Of a DNA stretch of 60,113 nucleotides, positions 16,261 through 24,446 are shown one piece after another (position 1 is the first letter of the stretch; each line of letters opens with the position of its first letter). Below the pieces are notes generated by a model that worked only from the letters and a program-made list of their open reading frames with translations, did no database searches and was not told where the DNA came from. A program made the position numbers and the translations under genes. Source of the stretch: Clostridia bacterium (GTDB lineage Bacteria; Bacillota; Clostridia; Christensenellales; QALW01); the NCBI GenBank assembly GCA_017516345.1, contig JAFXDC010000002.1, positions 1 through 60,113 on the forward strand, written 5' to 3'.

Positions 16261-17679
16261 ATGAAAAAAACAGTTGCACTGCTCTGTCTTCTTACCGTCC
16301 TTTTGCTGATCTTCCCGATAAGCATCGGATGCGTGGCACTTGCCACCCCCGCACAGTTTGACCAAACCTTCCTTGGGGAAATGTCAAGCAAGCTTGAGCG
16401 GCTTGAGAGCATTGATGAGCCCAAGATAATCATTATCGGCGGAAGCAGTACCGCATTTGGCATAAGAAGTGACCTTATGGAGCAACAGCTCGGTATGCCC
16501 GTGGTAAACCTCGGACTCTATGCATCCCTCGGCACGAAAATAATGTTGGACCTCTCAAAGGTCAATATCGGACAAAACGATATCATAATAATTGCCCCCG
16601 AGCAGGACAAGCAGACCCTGTCCACCTATTTTAATCCCGACTCTGCATGGAAGGCTCTGGACGGAAGCTTTAGATATCTTGAGTATATCCACTCGGACGA
16701 TATGCCCAAAATGCTCGGTAATCTTATGAGCTTTGCCGCAGAGAAGTATAAGTACCTTTCCAAAGGGGAAAAGCCCGAGGTGAAGGGGGTCTACACAAAA
16801 GAAGCATTTAATAAATACGGAGATATCTCATACCCCCGACCAAGCAATACCATGTTCGGCGCGTTTGATAAAAATACCCCCATATCCTTTGATACCGATA
16901 TCCTTTCGGAGGATTTTTTGGCTTATCTTAACGATTATTGCAGGTATGCACAAGGTAAAAAGGCGCGAGTGTTTTTCAGCTTTTCTCCAATGAACAGCTT
17001 GGCGCTTGAGGCGGATACCGATAGCGAGGATATATATAATTATTTCTCCTATCTTCAGGATAAGCTTGATTTTCCCGTTATCAGCAATCCCGAGACCTAT
17101 CTTATGGAGCCTAACTGGTTCTACGACAGTAATTTTCATATGAACGACAGCGGTGCCGTGCTCCACACAAGAAATCTTACAAGGGATATAATGCTATCAC
17201 TTGGCATAAACGAGCCGTGCACCATACCGATGCCCGAAATGCCCGCCCTTCCTACCGAGGGGGAGACCGAGCAGCAGGAAAACGAGCTCTTTCTGTTTAA
17301 TCAGACCGAGCAGGGCGTGGAGCTGATCGGCCTTACTGAAAAAGGAGCCGCCAAGGAGGCTATCGAGGTGCCCGCCGAGATAAACGGCAAGACGGTGATT
17401 GCCATAGCGGCAAATACCTTTAACAGCGAAAAAACCGTAAGCATCACACTGAATAAGGGAATAACTTATATTGCGGACGGCGCCTTTGAGGGCAGTACAA
17501 GCCTTAAGCAGCTTGTCATACTCTCGAACGATCCCGCCGAGATAAGGGTCTCGGAGGAGCTTTTAAGAGGCGCACCCAATTGCATGATATACGTTCCAAG
17601 CGGCGCGTATGAAATATATTCAAACGACTACTATTGGGCGTTTTATTGCGATAACTCCTTGCTTGAGGAGCTGGAGTGA
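16261..17679 (+). CDS. SGNH/AlgJ-like protein with C-terminal LRR_5
   Basis: The 472-aa protein has an N-terminal signal or anchor segment (1-29). An SGNH-like domain follows, with nucleophile block GGSSTAFGIRSDLME (about 59-73) and a DXXH-type dyad in DSNFHMND (about 281-288), then an acidic linker and a BspA-like leucine-rich segment (about 345-430). It is the expected extracytoplasmic partner of the MBOAT protein, transferring the acyl group to its acceptor. It shares the SGNH plus LRR_5 combination with the first gene of the operon but in reverse order. Start ATG follows AAAGGAGG. Confidence 0.82.
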   Translation: MKKTVALLCLLTVLLLIFPISIGCVALATPAQFDQTFLGEMSSKLERLESIDEPKIIIIGGSSTAFGIRSDLMEQQLGMPVVNLGLYASLGTKIMLDLSKVNIGQNDIIIIAPEQDKQTLSTYFNPDSAWKALDGSFRYLEYIHSDDMPKMLGNLMSFAAEKYKYLSKGEKPEVKGVYTKEAFNKYGDISYPRPSNTMFGAFDKNTPISFDTDILSEDFLAYLNDYCRYAQGKKARVFFSFSPMNSLALEADTDSEDIYNYFSYLQDKLDFPVISNPETYLMEPNWFYDSNFHMNDSGAVLHTRNLTRDIMLSLGINEPCTIPMPEMPALPTEGETEQQENELFLFNQTEQGVELIGLTEKGAAKEAIEVPAEINGKTVIAIAANTFNSEKTVSITLNKGITYIADGAFEGSTSLKQLVILSNDPAEIRVSEELLRGAPNCMIYVPSGAYEIYSNDYYWAFYCDNSLLEELE

Positions 17680-17707
17680 TCAAATATTTTATTTAAGGAG
17701 AAGCTAA

Positions 17708-18754
17708 ATGAAGACCGTAACCGTGATAGGCTCGGGAATGATGGGCTCTGCGCTTGTATTCCCCGCCCGTGAAAATAATAATAAGGTCCGCCTTGTGGGC
17801 ACACATCTTGATGAGGATATCATAACGCAATGTAAAAAAACCAACCGTCATCCCAAATTTAAAAGGGATTTTCCTTCGGGAGTGGAGTTTTATTATATCA
17901 GCGACGTCGCCGCCGCGCTTGAGGGTGCGGATCTTGTAATTTGCGGTGTAAGCAACTTCGGAGTCGAATGGTTCAGAGACGTAATACTGCCTATTTTGCC
18001 CGACGGCTTACCCGTGCTTGCGGTAACCAAGGGGCTTATAGCCACCGACGAGGGTGAGCTTATTACCTACGTTCACCATTGGCAAAGCCGTGTCAGAGAG
18101 CTTAGCAAGCATAATCCCATCTGCGCCATCGGTGGACCATGTACCAGCTACGAGCTTGTCGCCCACGACCAGACCCGCGTCACCTTCTGCGGTGAGGATA
18201 TAGAGCTTCTAAGAAAAATTAAAGGCATTATGGCAACCGATTATTACCATATAAGCCTTAGCACGGATATTGTGGGTACAGAAAGCGCGGTGGCGCTTAA
18301 AAACGGCTATGCACTCGGAGTGGCACTTACCGTAGGACTTAATCAAAAGCAATTCGGGCTTGACAGTGAGCTTCACTATAACTCTCAGGCGGCGGTGTTC
18401 GGTCAAGCGGTCTTCGAGATGCAAAGGCTTCTTGAGGCTCAGGGTGCTGGATCGCTTGATAATCTTGCACTTGGCATAGGGGATCTTTACGTTACGGTCT
18501 ATGGAGGCAGGACCCGCCTGGTGGGTATCCTTCTTGGCAGAGGTCTTAGCCTGGAGCAGGCACTGAGCGAGCTTTCGGGTGTTACTCTGGAGTCTCTGGT
18601 GGTGTCAAAAAGGGTGGCAAGGGCAATGCGCATAAGAGCGCAAAAGGGGCTTGTCGACCTTACGGATTATCCCCTTTTAATGCATATAGACGCCATAGTA
18701 TCAAGCGGAGCGCCCGCAGATATCCCCTGGGACAGCTTTGTTAAGGAATATTAA
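17708..18754 (+). CDS. Glycerol-3-phosphate dehydrogenase-like oxidoreductase
   Basis: The 348-aa protein has an N-terminal Rossmann motif (GSGMMGSAL), the VTKGL strand of the GpsA family, and the catalytic Lys in ALKNGYALG. It would reduce dihydroxyacetone phosphate to sn-glycerol 3-phosphate or act on a related substrate. It diverges from canonical GpsA, and a more typical copy lies at 36005-36976, so this one may be specialised. It is 28 bases downstream of the SGNH gene and likely in the same operon, which might point to a glycerol-phosphate polymer as the modified material. That link is inference. Confidence 0.78.
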   Translation: MKTVTVIGSGMMGSALVFPARENNNKVRLVGTHLDEDIITQCKKTNRHPKFKRDFPSGVEFYYISDVAAALEGADLVICGVSNFGVEWFRDVILPILPDGLPVLAVTKGLIATDEGELITYVHHWQSRVRELSKHNPICAIGGPCTSYELVAHDQTRVTFCGEDIELLRKIKGIMATDYYHISLSTDIVGTESAVALKNGYALGVALTVGLNQKQFGLDSELHYNSQAAVFGQAVFEMQRLLEAQGAGSLDNLALGIGDLYVTVYGGRTRLVGILLGRGLSLEQALSELSGVTLESLVVSKRVARAMRIRAQKGLVDLTDYPLLMHIDAIVSSGAPADIPWDSFVKEY

Positions 18755-18761
18755 TAAAAAT

Positions 18762-18793
18762 AAAAAACATTTCGCAATTGCGAAATGTTTTTT
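18762..18793. terminator. Bidirectional terminator
   Basis: A palindrome AAACATTTCGCAATTGCGAAATGTTT with A-run and T-run separates the G3P dehydrogenase-like gene from the convergent GH2 gene. Confidence 0.88.
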
Positions 18794-18797
18794 TATA

Positions 18798-20516
18798 CTA
18801 TTTTTCGGCTTCTGCCGTTTTTGTCATTGCATCCCGCAGTCTGTCATAGGTCTGCTGATCGAATTTTGGGGTGCGGTCGTAATAATAAAGACCGTTTCTT
18901 TCCTGCTCAACGTCATAAAGCTGAGTATAACAAAGGCCCATAACGTGCTTGTTGGACAGCAGGATCTCCGTAAGTGAGCAATAACGCGAAACGTATTCCT
19001 CAAGATCCTTGGGGTGGTTTCCGTATCCCCAGCCGTCGGAGGTGGGTGCCCATCTTATACCGCCGTATTCACTTACAAATACAGGCTCGCCAAAGTAGGG
19101 CTGAACGTCACCGTCCATTCGCACGATCTGATCCCTTACGATGCCGTCTCCGATGCGGGAGTAATACTCGCGGAATTTATCGGGATCCTGCTCGTAGTCG
19201 TGCACGTCATATATCTCTCTTTTATCGATATGATAATTGCCGCTTGTGTCTATGCAGGGCCTTGTGGGGTCGTAAAGCTTGGTAAGCTTATATACGTTCT
19301 CTATTATTTTGCTTGCCGATTCCCTTTCTCTGTATCCCCAGGTCTCGTTAAAGGGGCACCAGCCTATAAGGGCGGGGGAGTTGAAGTCACGTTTTATTAT
19401 CTCTATCCACTCGCAAATAAAATTGCCTTGAGCCACCATGTCGTTGTAATTCATTCCCCAGCATGCGTGCTCGCCCCACACAAGGTATCCGGCCTTATCA
19501 CAATGATACAAAAATCTTTTCTCAAATACCTTCTGATGCAGTCTTGCACCGTTGAAGCCCGCAAGCATGCCAAGGGTTATATCTCGCTTCAGCTCCTGGT
19601 CGCTTTTGGCGGTGTATATGCCATCGGGATAAAAGCCCTGATCAAGCACGGTGCGCAGAAAAACAGGCTTGCCGTTTATCATAAAGCGTCCGTTTTCCAT
19701 CCATACCTCACGCATGCCAAAATAGCTTTTAACGCGGTCGGAGTTAAAGCTAAGGGCAAGATCGTAAAGCCTCCCGCATCCGGGCTCCCATAAATGAAGC
19801 TCGCCTAGCGGAAGCTCGACCCTGAAGCGTGACCCCTTAACAGCTGCGTTTGCGCGTCCGACCGTCTTGCCTTCGTAGGATGCCTCAAGAAGCACGCTAC
19901 CGCTTCCGCATACCTCGCCCTCAACAAGTAAGCTTGAGGCGGTTATGTCGGGGTAGTATTTGCAGGATATTATGTGGTCCTTTGGGGTGAATTCCAGCCA
20001 AACGCTCTGCCATATGCCGGTGGTGCGGGTGTAAAAGCAACCGTAGGAGTCGTGCTTGGTGCTCTGCTTGCCGCACGGCTGATGTCCGCTTCTGGGGTCA
20101 TCCTCCGCAATGACAAATACCGTGTTGCTTCCCTCGTGGCAAAGAGGGGTAATTTCCAGGCTGAACGAGGAATAGCCGCCTATATGCTCGCCCGCGGGCT
20201 CGCCGTTTACGTAAACGTAGCTGTGGTAGTCTACCCCGCCGAAATGAAGAAATATACGTCCGCCCAGCTCGTTAGCGGAAATATCAAAATCTCTTTTATA
20301 GCACACCGAGGGTATGAAATCGGTATATCCTATGCCGGAAAGCGCGCTTTCGGGGCAAAAGGGAACGGTTATCGCCATTTTAAGCTGACCGCCCTTGAAC
20401 AGCTTGCGCTCCCGCGCGCTCACTCCGAAATCGAAATCAAATTCCCACTTGCCGTTTAAGCTTCTCCAGTTGTCTCTTGTCCATTGCGGATCGGGATGCT
20501 CGCTTCTGGGTAGCAT
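18798..20516 (-). CDS. Glycoside hydrolase family 2 protein
   Basis: The 572-aa protein has the three-part GH2 core: a jelly-roll sugar-binding domain (about 15-180), an immunoglobulin-like domain (about 180-270) and a TIM barrel (about 275-570). The acid/base is Glu in PFNETWG near residue 391 and the nucleophile Glu in VSEYGG near 483. Family members are beta-galactosidases, mannosidases or glucuronidases; which applies is not clear. There is no signal peptide, so the substrate is imported. I set the start at ATG 20516, six bases after AAGAGGTG, not the in-frame GTG at 20525. Confidence 0.92.
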   Translation of the reverse strand: MLPRSEHPDPQWTRDNWRSLNGKWEFDFDFGVSARERKLFKGGQLKMAITVPFCPESALSGIGYTDFIPSVCYKRDFDISANELGGRIFLHFGGVDYHSYVYVNGEPAGEHIGGYSSFSLEITPLCHEGSNTVFVIAEDDPRSGHQPCGKQSTKHDSYGCFYTRTTGIWQSVWLEFTPKDHIISCKYYPDITASSLLVEGEVCGSGSVLLEASYEGKTVGRANAAVKGSRFRVELPLGELHLWEPGCGRLYDLALSFNSDRVKSYFGMREVWMENGRFMINGKPVFLRTVLDQGFYPDGIYTAKSDQELKRDITLGMLAGFNGARLHQKVFEKRFLYHCDKAGYLVWGEHACWGMNYNDMVAQGNFICEWIEIIKRDFNSPALIGWCPFNETWGYRERESASKIIENVYKLTKLYDPTRPCIDTSGNYHIDKREIYDVHDYEQDPDKFREYYSRIGDGIVRDQIVRMDGDVQPYFGEPVFVSEYGGIRWAPTSDGWGYGNHPKDLEEYVSRYCSLTEILLSNKHVMGLCYTQLYDVEQERNGLYYYDRTPKFDQQTYDRLRDAMTKTAEAEK

Positions 20517-20609
20517 ATAAAACACCTCTTTTATAATGATTATTTATAACGATTATAGCAGACGCCGTTTTTTATTTCAATAGCAAATTCGTGTTTTTTT
20601 GCATTAAAA

Positions 20610-20640
20610 GAATAAAAAACGGAGAACCGACGGTTCTCCG
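20610..20640 (-). terminator. Terminator of the zinc-ribbon membrane gene
   Basis: GGAGAACC and GGTTCTCC pair around GAC; on the minus strand the hairpin is followed by TTTTTTATTC. Confidence 0.82.
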
Positions 20641-20649
20641 AGTGGTGTT

Positions 20650-21171
20650 TTAAGCCTTGCGGTCGATCTCCACGTGCTTGATCTCCCATTTTTTGTACTT
20701 GATTGGAAGCCACAGAGCAAAAATGCCAATGGTGATGATGCTGAGGAAGGTCCACAAAATATACCTTCCGAAAAGCTGACGGCCCTTGCCGTTGAATTTT
20801 AAGCGATAGCCGCCGATAACGGTGTGCTTGTAGAACCATCTTAAGCGGTAGCAATACATTGCGGGATATGCGAAGCCAAGGGTGATGATGGAAACAAACG
20901 CGAACAGGAAGTTGACTCCGAATAAGCCCCAAAAGCCGCCGTCAAATTTTGAATCCTTCCAGTCGGTGGCGGGGATGCTTGAGCCGGGCATGGGTACGTT
21001 GGGGATCGGGATGTTGGGGATCGGAATATCCGGGATCGGAACGTTGGGAATGGGATTAAAGCCGTTCTTGGGCTCTTCCTTTACGGCTTCAGCCTCGGGC
21101 TGCTTGGTGCCGCAGGATGGGCAGAAGATCTCGTCGTCGTTGATCTTTGCACCGCAGTTGCTGCAAAACAT
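20650..21171 (-). CDS. Zinc-ribbon, Pro-repeat, DUF898-like membrane protein
   Basis: The 173-aa protein begins with a zinc ribbon (CSNCG at 3-7 and CPSCG at 17-21). A short linker and a run of PIPN/VPIP units (about 41-62) follow, then a membrane part of two or three segments resembling DUF898/YjgN. Function is unknown. Such zinc-ribbon membrane proteins are common in Clostridia. Start ATG follows AGGAGG. It is divergent from rlmD. Confidence 0.75.
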   Translation of the reverse strand: MFCSNCGAKINDDEIFCPSCGTKQPEAEAVKEEPKNGFNPIPNVPIPDIPIPNIPIPNVPMPGSSIPATDWKDSKFDGGFWGLFGVNFLFAFVSIITLGFAYPAMYCYRLRWFYKHTVIGGYRLKFNGKGRQLFGRYILWTFLSIITIGIFALWLPIKYKKWEIKHVEIDRKA

Positions 21172-21274
21172 TTTTTTATCCTCCTATTTGCTTTAAAGCA
21201 ATTATTTCTTATAGGTAATTATACTGGCAGACACGGCGGGTGTCAAGCATATTGATTTTGAAAAGCAATTTCCC

Positions 21275-21303
21275 TTTACCTGCGTGCTTTTTTTTGATAT
21301 AAT
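21275..21303 (+). promoter_or_regulatory. Promoter of rlmD
   Basis: TTTACC (21275-21280), 17 bases, TATAAT (21298-21303), 35 bases before the chosen start. Confidence 0.6.
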
Positions 21304-21337
21304 GATATAAATAAAGATGAATCTGAAAGAGGAAGTC

Positions 21338-22714
21338 ATGAGTCTTAAAAAGAACGACGAGCTTATACTTAATATAGAAAGTCTTGCCAATACCGGCGCG
21401 GGTGTGGCTCACCACGAGGGACAAGCCGTGTTTGTAAACGGTGCGCTCCCCGGAGAGAGGGTGGAGGCAAGAATAATCAAGGCGGCCAAGACCTATTGCG
21501 TTGCAAGGATCAATAATATCCTTGAGGCTTCGCCAAGCAGATGCACGCCAAGGTGCAAGCACTTTCCCCGTTGCGGCGGTTGCGTGCTTCAGCATCTTCA
21601 GTATCCCTCACAGCTTGAATGCAAGCGCTCCGAGGCAGAGCAGGTGCTCCGCCGCATCTCGGGCATAGACTTTAACGTGGAAAAATGCATAGGCATGCCC
21701 GAGCCGTGGCAATATCGTAACAAGGCTCAGCTTCCTGTGGGCGTGGATGCATCGGGTAACGTGGTCATCGGCTTTTATTCACAACGCTCCCACGATATCA
21801 TTGATACCGCCAGTTGTGATATCCAAGGCATGGATATCGCCCCTTACGTTCACAAGGTAAAGCAGCTTATAAAGGAAACGAAAACAAGCGTTTACGATGA
21901 AATTAAGCACAAGGGCTCGCTTCGCCATCTTATGCTGCGAAAAAGCCATAAAAACGGGGATATAATGGTGGTCTTGGTAATAAACGAGCCCCTTAAAAGT
22001 CCCGATGTCTGGCGAGATGAGCTCCTTAAAGCGGGCGCCAAAAGCCTTTGGCTGAACGTCAACAACCAAAAGGGTAATATTATCTTGTCAAACAGATGTA
22101 AATTGCTCGGCGGCGATGCAACCATCACCGATTCCCTCTGCGGCGTGTCCTTCGAGCTTTCACCGCTGTCCTTCTTGCAGGTAAATCCCACTCAGGCGGA
22201 AAGGCTTTATCAGACCGCGGTGGAAATGGCAAGCCTCTCCAAGGACGACACCGTGCTTGATGCCTATTGCGGCATCGGCATCATGACTCAGCTCTTTGCC
22301 CGCTCGGTTAAAAAAGCGGTAGGTGTGGAGATAATCCCCGATGCTATTTCTGATGCTAAAAAAAGCGCCGCGGCAAACGGAATAGATAATGCCGATTTCA
22401 TAGTGGGGGATTGTGCCCTTGAGCTTCCAAAGCTCATTAAGGAAATAGGCAAGGTGGATTGCCTCGTGCTTGATCCTCCCCGCGCAGGCTGTGACCCTAC
22501 GTTGCTTGAAGCGATCGGAAACAGCGATATAAATAAAATAGTCTACGTCTCCTGCGACGTCGCCACCCTTGCCCGCGATTGCGGCATACTCTCATCCTTC
22601 GGCTTTGTCCCCGCCCGCACCGTATGCGTGGATATGTTTCCCCAGACAAAACATGTTGAAAGTGTCGTTTGTCTGATGAGAAAGGAAAGTAATATAGGAC
22701 TGTCGGAATGGTAA
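21338..22714 (+). CDS. rlmD: 23S rRNA (uracil-C5)-methyltransferase, RlmD/RumA family
   Basis: The 458-aa protein has an N-terminal TRAM RNA-binding domain (about 1-60) and an iron-sulfur Cys set (CTPRCKHFPRCGGC). The C-terminal SAM-dependent methyltransferase domain has AYCGIGIMT, DPPRAGCD and catalytic VSCD. It methylates uracil in 23S rRNA; RlmCD-type homologues in Firmicutes may act at two sites. I chose ATG 21338, preceded by AGAGGA, over the ATG at 21317, which has no ribosome binding site. The 3' end is a known integration target for mobile elements in Firmicutes, and a second copy of this end lies downstream. Confidence 0.92.
   Translation: MSLKKNDELILNIESLANTGAGVAHHEGQAVFVNGALPGERVEARIIKAAKTYCVARINNILEASPSRCTPRCKHFPRCGGCVLQHLQYPSQLECKRSEAEQVLRRISGIDFNVEKCIGMPEPWQYRNKAQLPVGVDASGNVVIGFYSQRSHDIIDTASCDIQGMDIAPYVHKVKQLIKETKTSVYDEIKHKGSLRHLMLRKSHKNGDIMVVLVINEPLKSPDVWRDELLKAGAKSLWLNVNNQKGNIILSNRCKLLGGDATITDSLCGVSFELSPLSFLQVNPTQAERLYQTAVEMASLSKDDTVLDAYCGIGIMTQLFARSVKKAVGVEIIPDAISDAKKSAAANGIDNADFIVGDCALELPKLIKEIGKVDCLVLDPPRAGCDPTLLEAIGNSDINKIVYVSCDVATLARDCGILSSFGFVPARTVCVDMFPQTKHVESVVCLMRKESNIGLSEW
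22652..22679 (+). repeat. rlmD 3'-end repeat, genuine copy
   Basis: 28 bases encoding HVESVVCLM match 23125-23152 at 23 positions. This is a candidate integration-site pair. Confidence 0.6.
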
Positions 22715-23058
22715 TTTGGTTGTTTATTTTAACCCTTTTTGTAAACTCGGTCTCTGCTCTCACTATATACAGCGGCGACAAAACACGGTATATGCAAAAT
22801 GCTTTTGATAAAATGCTTGAATCCAAAGGGTTTAGATTTTTACTTAAATTTGATCGAAAAACTACGCAAATATATTTAAGAACTTTCATTGCAAACATTT
22901 TGCTCTTCTGTGCCATATTGCTTGAAATCATGTTGTTTGTCTTAGCTTTAGCAATCACAGACGAAACATTCAAGATAATTTTGAGTTCAGGGATGCTTAT
23001 AGTAGGCTTGCTGATTGGAGCGAGTATAACTGGGATTTGTAGATATAAACATAAATAA
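22708..23058 (+). CDS. Small membrane protein of unknown function
   Basis: The 116-aa protein has an N-terminal hydrophobic segment (about 2-18), a basic middle, and two C-terminal membrane segments (about 63-105). I recognise no family. The ATG overlaps the rlmD stop by seven bases. It lies between the real and the duplicated rlmD 3' end, so it may belong to an inserted segment. The base composition is more AT-rich than rlmD. Confidence 0.6.
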   Translation: MVIWLFILTLFVNSVSALTIYSGDKTRYMQNAFDKMLESKGFRFLLKFDRKTTQIYLRTFIANILLFCAILLEIMLFVLALAITDETFKIILSSGMLIVGLLIGASITGICRYKHK

Positions 23059-23129
23059 AAATATACCTTTGGGCTTTACAATCCCCGTTTTTGGCATAAA
23101 AATATACCTTTTGGTCTTATGACCCACGT
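23056..23129. repeat. 33-bp imperfect direct repeat
   Basis: Units 23056-23088 and 23097-23129 share TAAAAATATACCTTT followed by GG-CTT and an ending of CCCCGT or CCCACGT. The second unit runs into the duplicated rlmD end. Confidence 0.6.
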
Positions 23130-23166
23130 GGAAAGTTTAGTTTGTCTGACGAAGCAGACAAACTAA
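23110..23166 (+). pseudogene. Remnant of an rlmD-like C-terminus
   Basis: The frame reads LMTHVESLVCLTKQTN and a stop. THVESLVCL is the hallmark end of RlmD-family proteins and matches the genuine HVESVVCLM of the gene 470 bases upstream. There is no start or methyltransferase core. The last bases also form a 13-bp hairpin (23136-23148/23155-23167). Confidence 0.6.
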
Positions 23167-23421
23167 AGCGATATAAATCCCTTATGGGATTTGCGATATA
23201 CGCTACATTTTATTCGCGTGCGATATGCCTCTGGCGCGATATGTGCCTGCGGCACGTGAGCGCACTGTGTGCGCATATGGCGTGAGGATTTATATGTAGC
23301 GTGCTTTCTACCACATTCGCCAAAGGCGAACATATCGCTATCTCGCATCGCAAGATAATATCGCATTTGCGGAGCAAATATATCGCGCACCGGAGGTGCA
23401 TATCGCGTTCGCAAAGCGAAC
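23136..23421. repeat. Mirrored hairpin array, GCGATAT/ATATCGC type
   Basis: Four GCGATAT (23168-174, 23193-199, 23220-226, 23236-242) are followed by a decayed ATATGGC (23275-281) and four ATATCGC (23332-338, 23358-364, 23380-386, 23400-406). Between them are hairpins: 23175-181/186-192, 23227-229/233-235, 23243-247/251-255, 23260-265/269-274, 23316-321/325-330, 23365-370/374-379, 23387-391/395-399 and 23407-412/416-421. Loops are mostly 3 nt (TCT, TGC, TGT, AAA, GGA). A 9-bp long-range pair, 23200-208 with 23294-302, closes the centre. It has the same plan as the array at 12-217 but a different heptamer. Confidence 0.88.
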
Positions 23422-23490
23422 TTAAAAGAGGTAATAGGTGATTACTTATACTACAAAATTAAATTGCAGTGAATTCTTTAGGAGGTTTAT

Positions 23491-24321
23491 ATGTTGTTAA
23501 AAGGTCATAGTTCGGTTTCAGGAGATCAACTTAGCGATATTAATAAGACCATGTACATTCCTCTTTACGGGAAGAGCTTCGTAAGTAAAAAGGGGGTCAT
23601 CCTGAAGGATGAGAAGGCGGAGGCAATTTGGGAAAACGAGGGCTTTGAGCTAAACGGAAGGGCAAGCTCAAGGTGGCTTGCTTATTATATGGGTATGCGC
23701 GCCGCGGTTTTTGATAAATGGCTGACGCAAAATTTAACTCTAAACCCGAATGCCACGGTAATACATATCGGGTGCGGGCTTGATAGCCGAGCTTTGAGGG
23801 TAAAGGCTCCTCGCGCAATGTGGTTTGATATTGATCTCCCTCAGGTGATCAAGCAACGGCGAATTTACTATAACGATGACGACAGCTATAAAATGCTTCC
23901 GATCGATGTTACTTCTTCCGATTGGATATCTTCCATTCCAAAGGGTGAGCAAGCGTACGTTGTAATGGAGGGCGTAAGCATGTATCTTACGCAGGCGCAA
24001 TTTAAAGATCTGATGCTTGCAATGGAGGCTCATTTCGATAAGGTCTCGGTTTTGGCGGATTTCTATACCGTGCTTGGTGCCAAAATGTCAAAGCTCAGAA
24101 ACCCGGTGAAAAATGTAGGGGTAAGCACGGTGTTTGGCATAGAAGACCCCGCCGATCTTCAGGGGGAAGCTCTTGCTCTTGAAAAGGAGTATAATATGAC
24201 CCCTGATGAGCTTGTTGCAGAGCTGAATGGGGCGGAAAAAAGCGTGTTTAAAATGCTATATGCGGGTAATATCTCAAAAAAGCTTTATAAAATGTACGAA
24301 TACGTTAAAAAAACGCCTTGA
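23491..24321 (+). CDS. SAM-dependent methyltransferase, LCMT/PPM family
   Basis: The 276-aa protein belongs to the leucine-carboxyl-methyltransferase-like O-methyltransferases (PF04072 type). It has the SAM-binding strand VIHIGCGLDSRA (about 91-102), WFDIDLPQVIKQR and VMEGVSMYL. The acceptor is unknown; bacterial relatives act on polyketides or small carboxylates. It starts at ATG after AGGAGG, 69 bases right of the hairpin array, with no other gene between. Confidence 0.85.
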   Translation: MLLKGHSSVSGDQLSDINKTMYIPLYGKSFVSKKGVILKDEKAEAIWENEGFELNGRASSRWLAYYMGMRAAVFDKWLTQNLTLNPNATVIHIGCGLDSRALRVKAPRAMWFDIDLPQVIKQRRIYYNDDDSYKMLPIDVTSSDWISSIPKGEQAYVVMEGVSMYLTQAQFKDLMLAMEAHFDKVSVLADFYTVLGAKMSKLRNPVKNVGVSTVFGIEDPADLQGEALALEKEYNMTPDELVAELNGAEKSVFKMLYAGNISKKLYKMYEYVKKTP

Positions 24322-24446
24322 ACAATTTGAATATAAGGACTGCCAAGCTTTGTCAGTGCTTGAGGAAGCATAAAAATACTAAAGGTGCAATAATATTGAA
24401 GTTTATTTATTAATACTATACTAAGGTTTATCAAGGAGGCCTATAT

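Noticed and set aside
20540-20932. 130-codon frame on the minus strand
   Set aside because: Overlaps the zinc-ribbon gene in another frame, is low in recognisable sequence and spans its terminator.
23168-23421. CRISPR or simple tandem repeat
   Set aside because: Same reasons: 7-base unit, inversion at the centre, hairpins between units.
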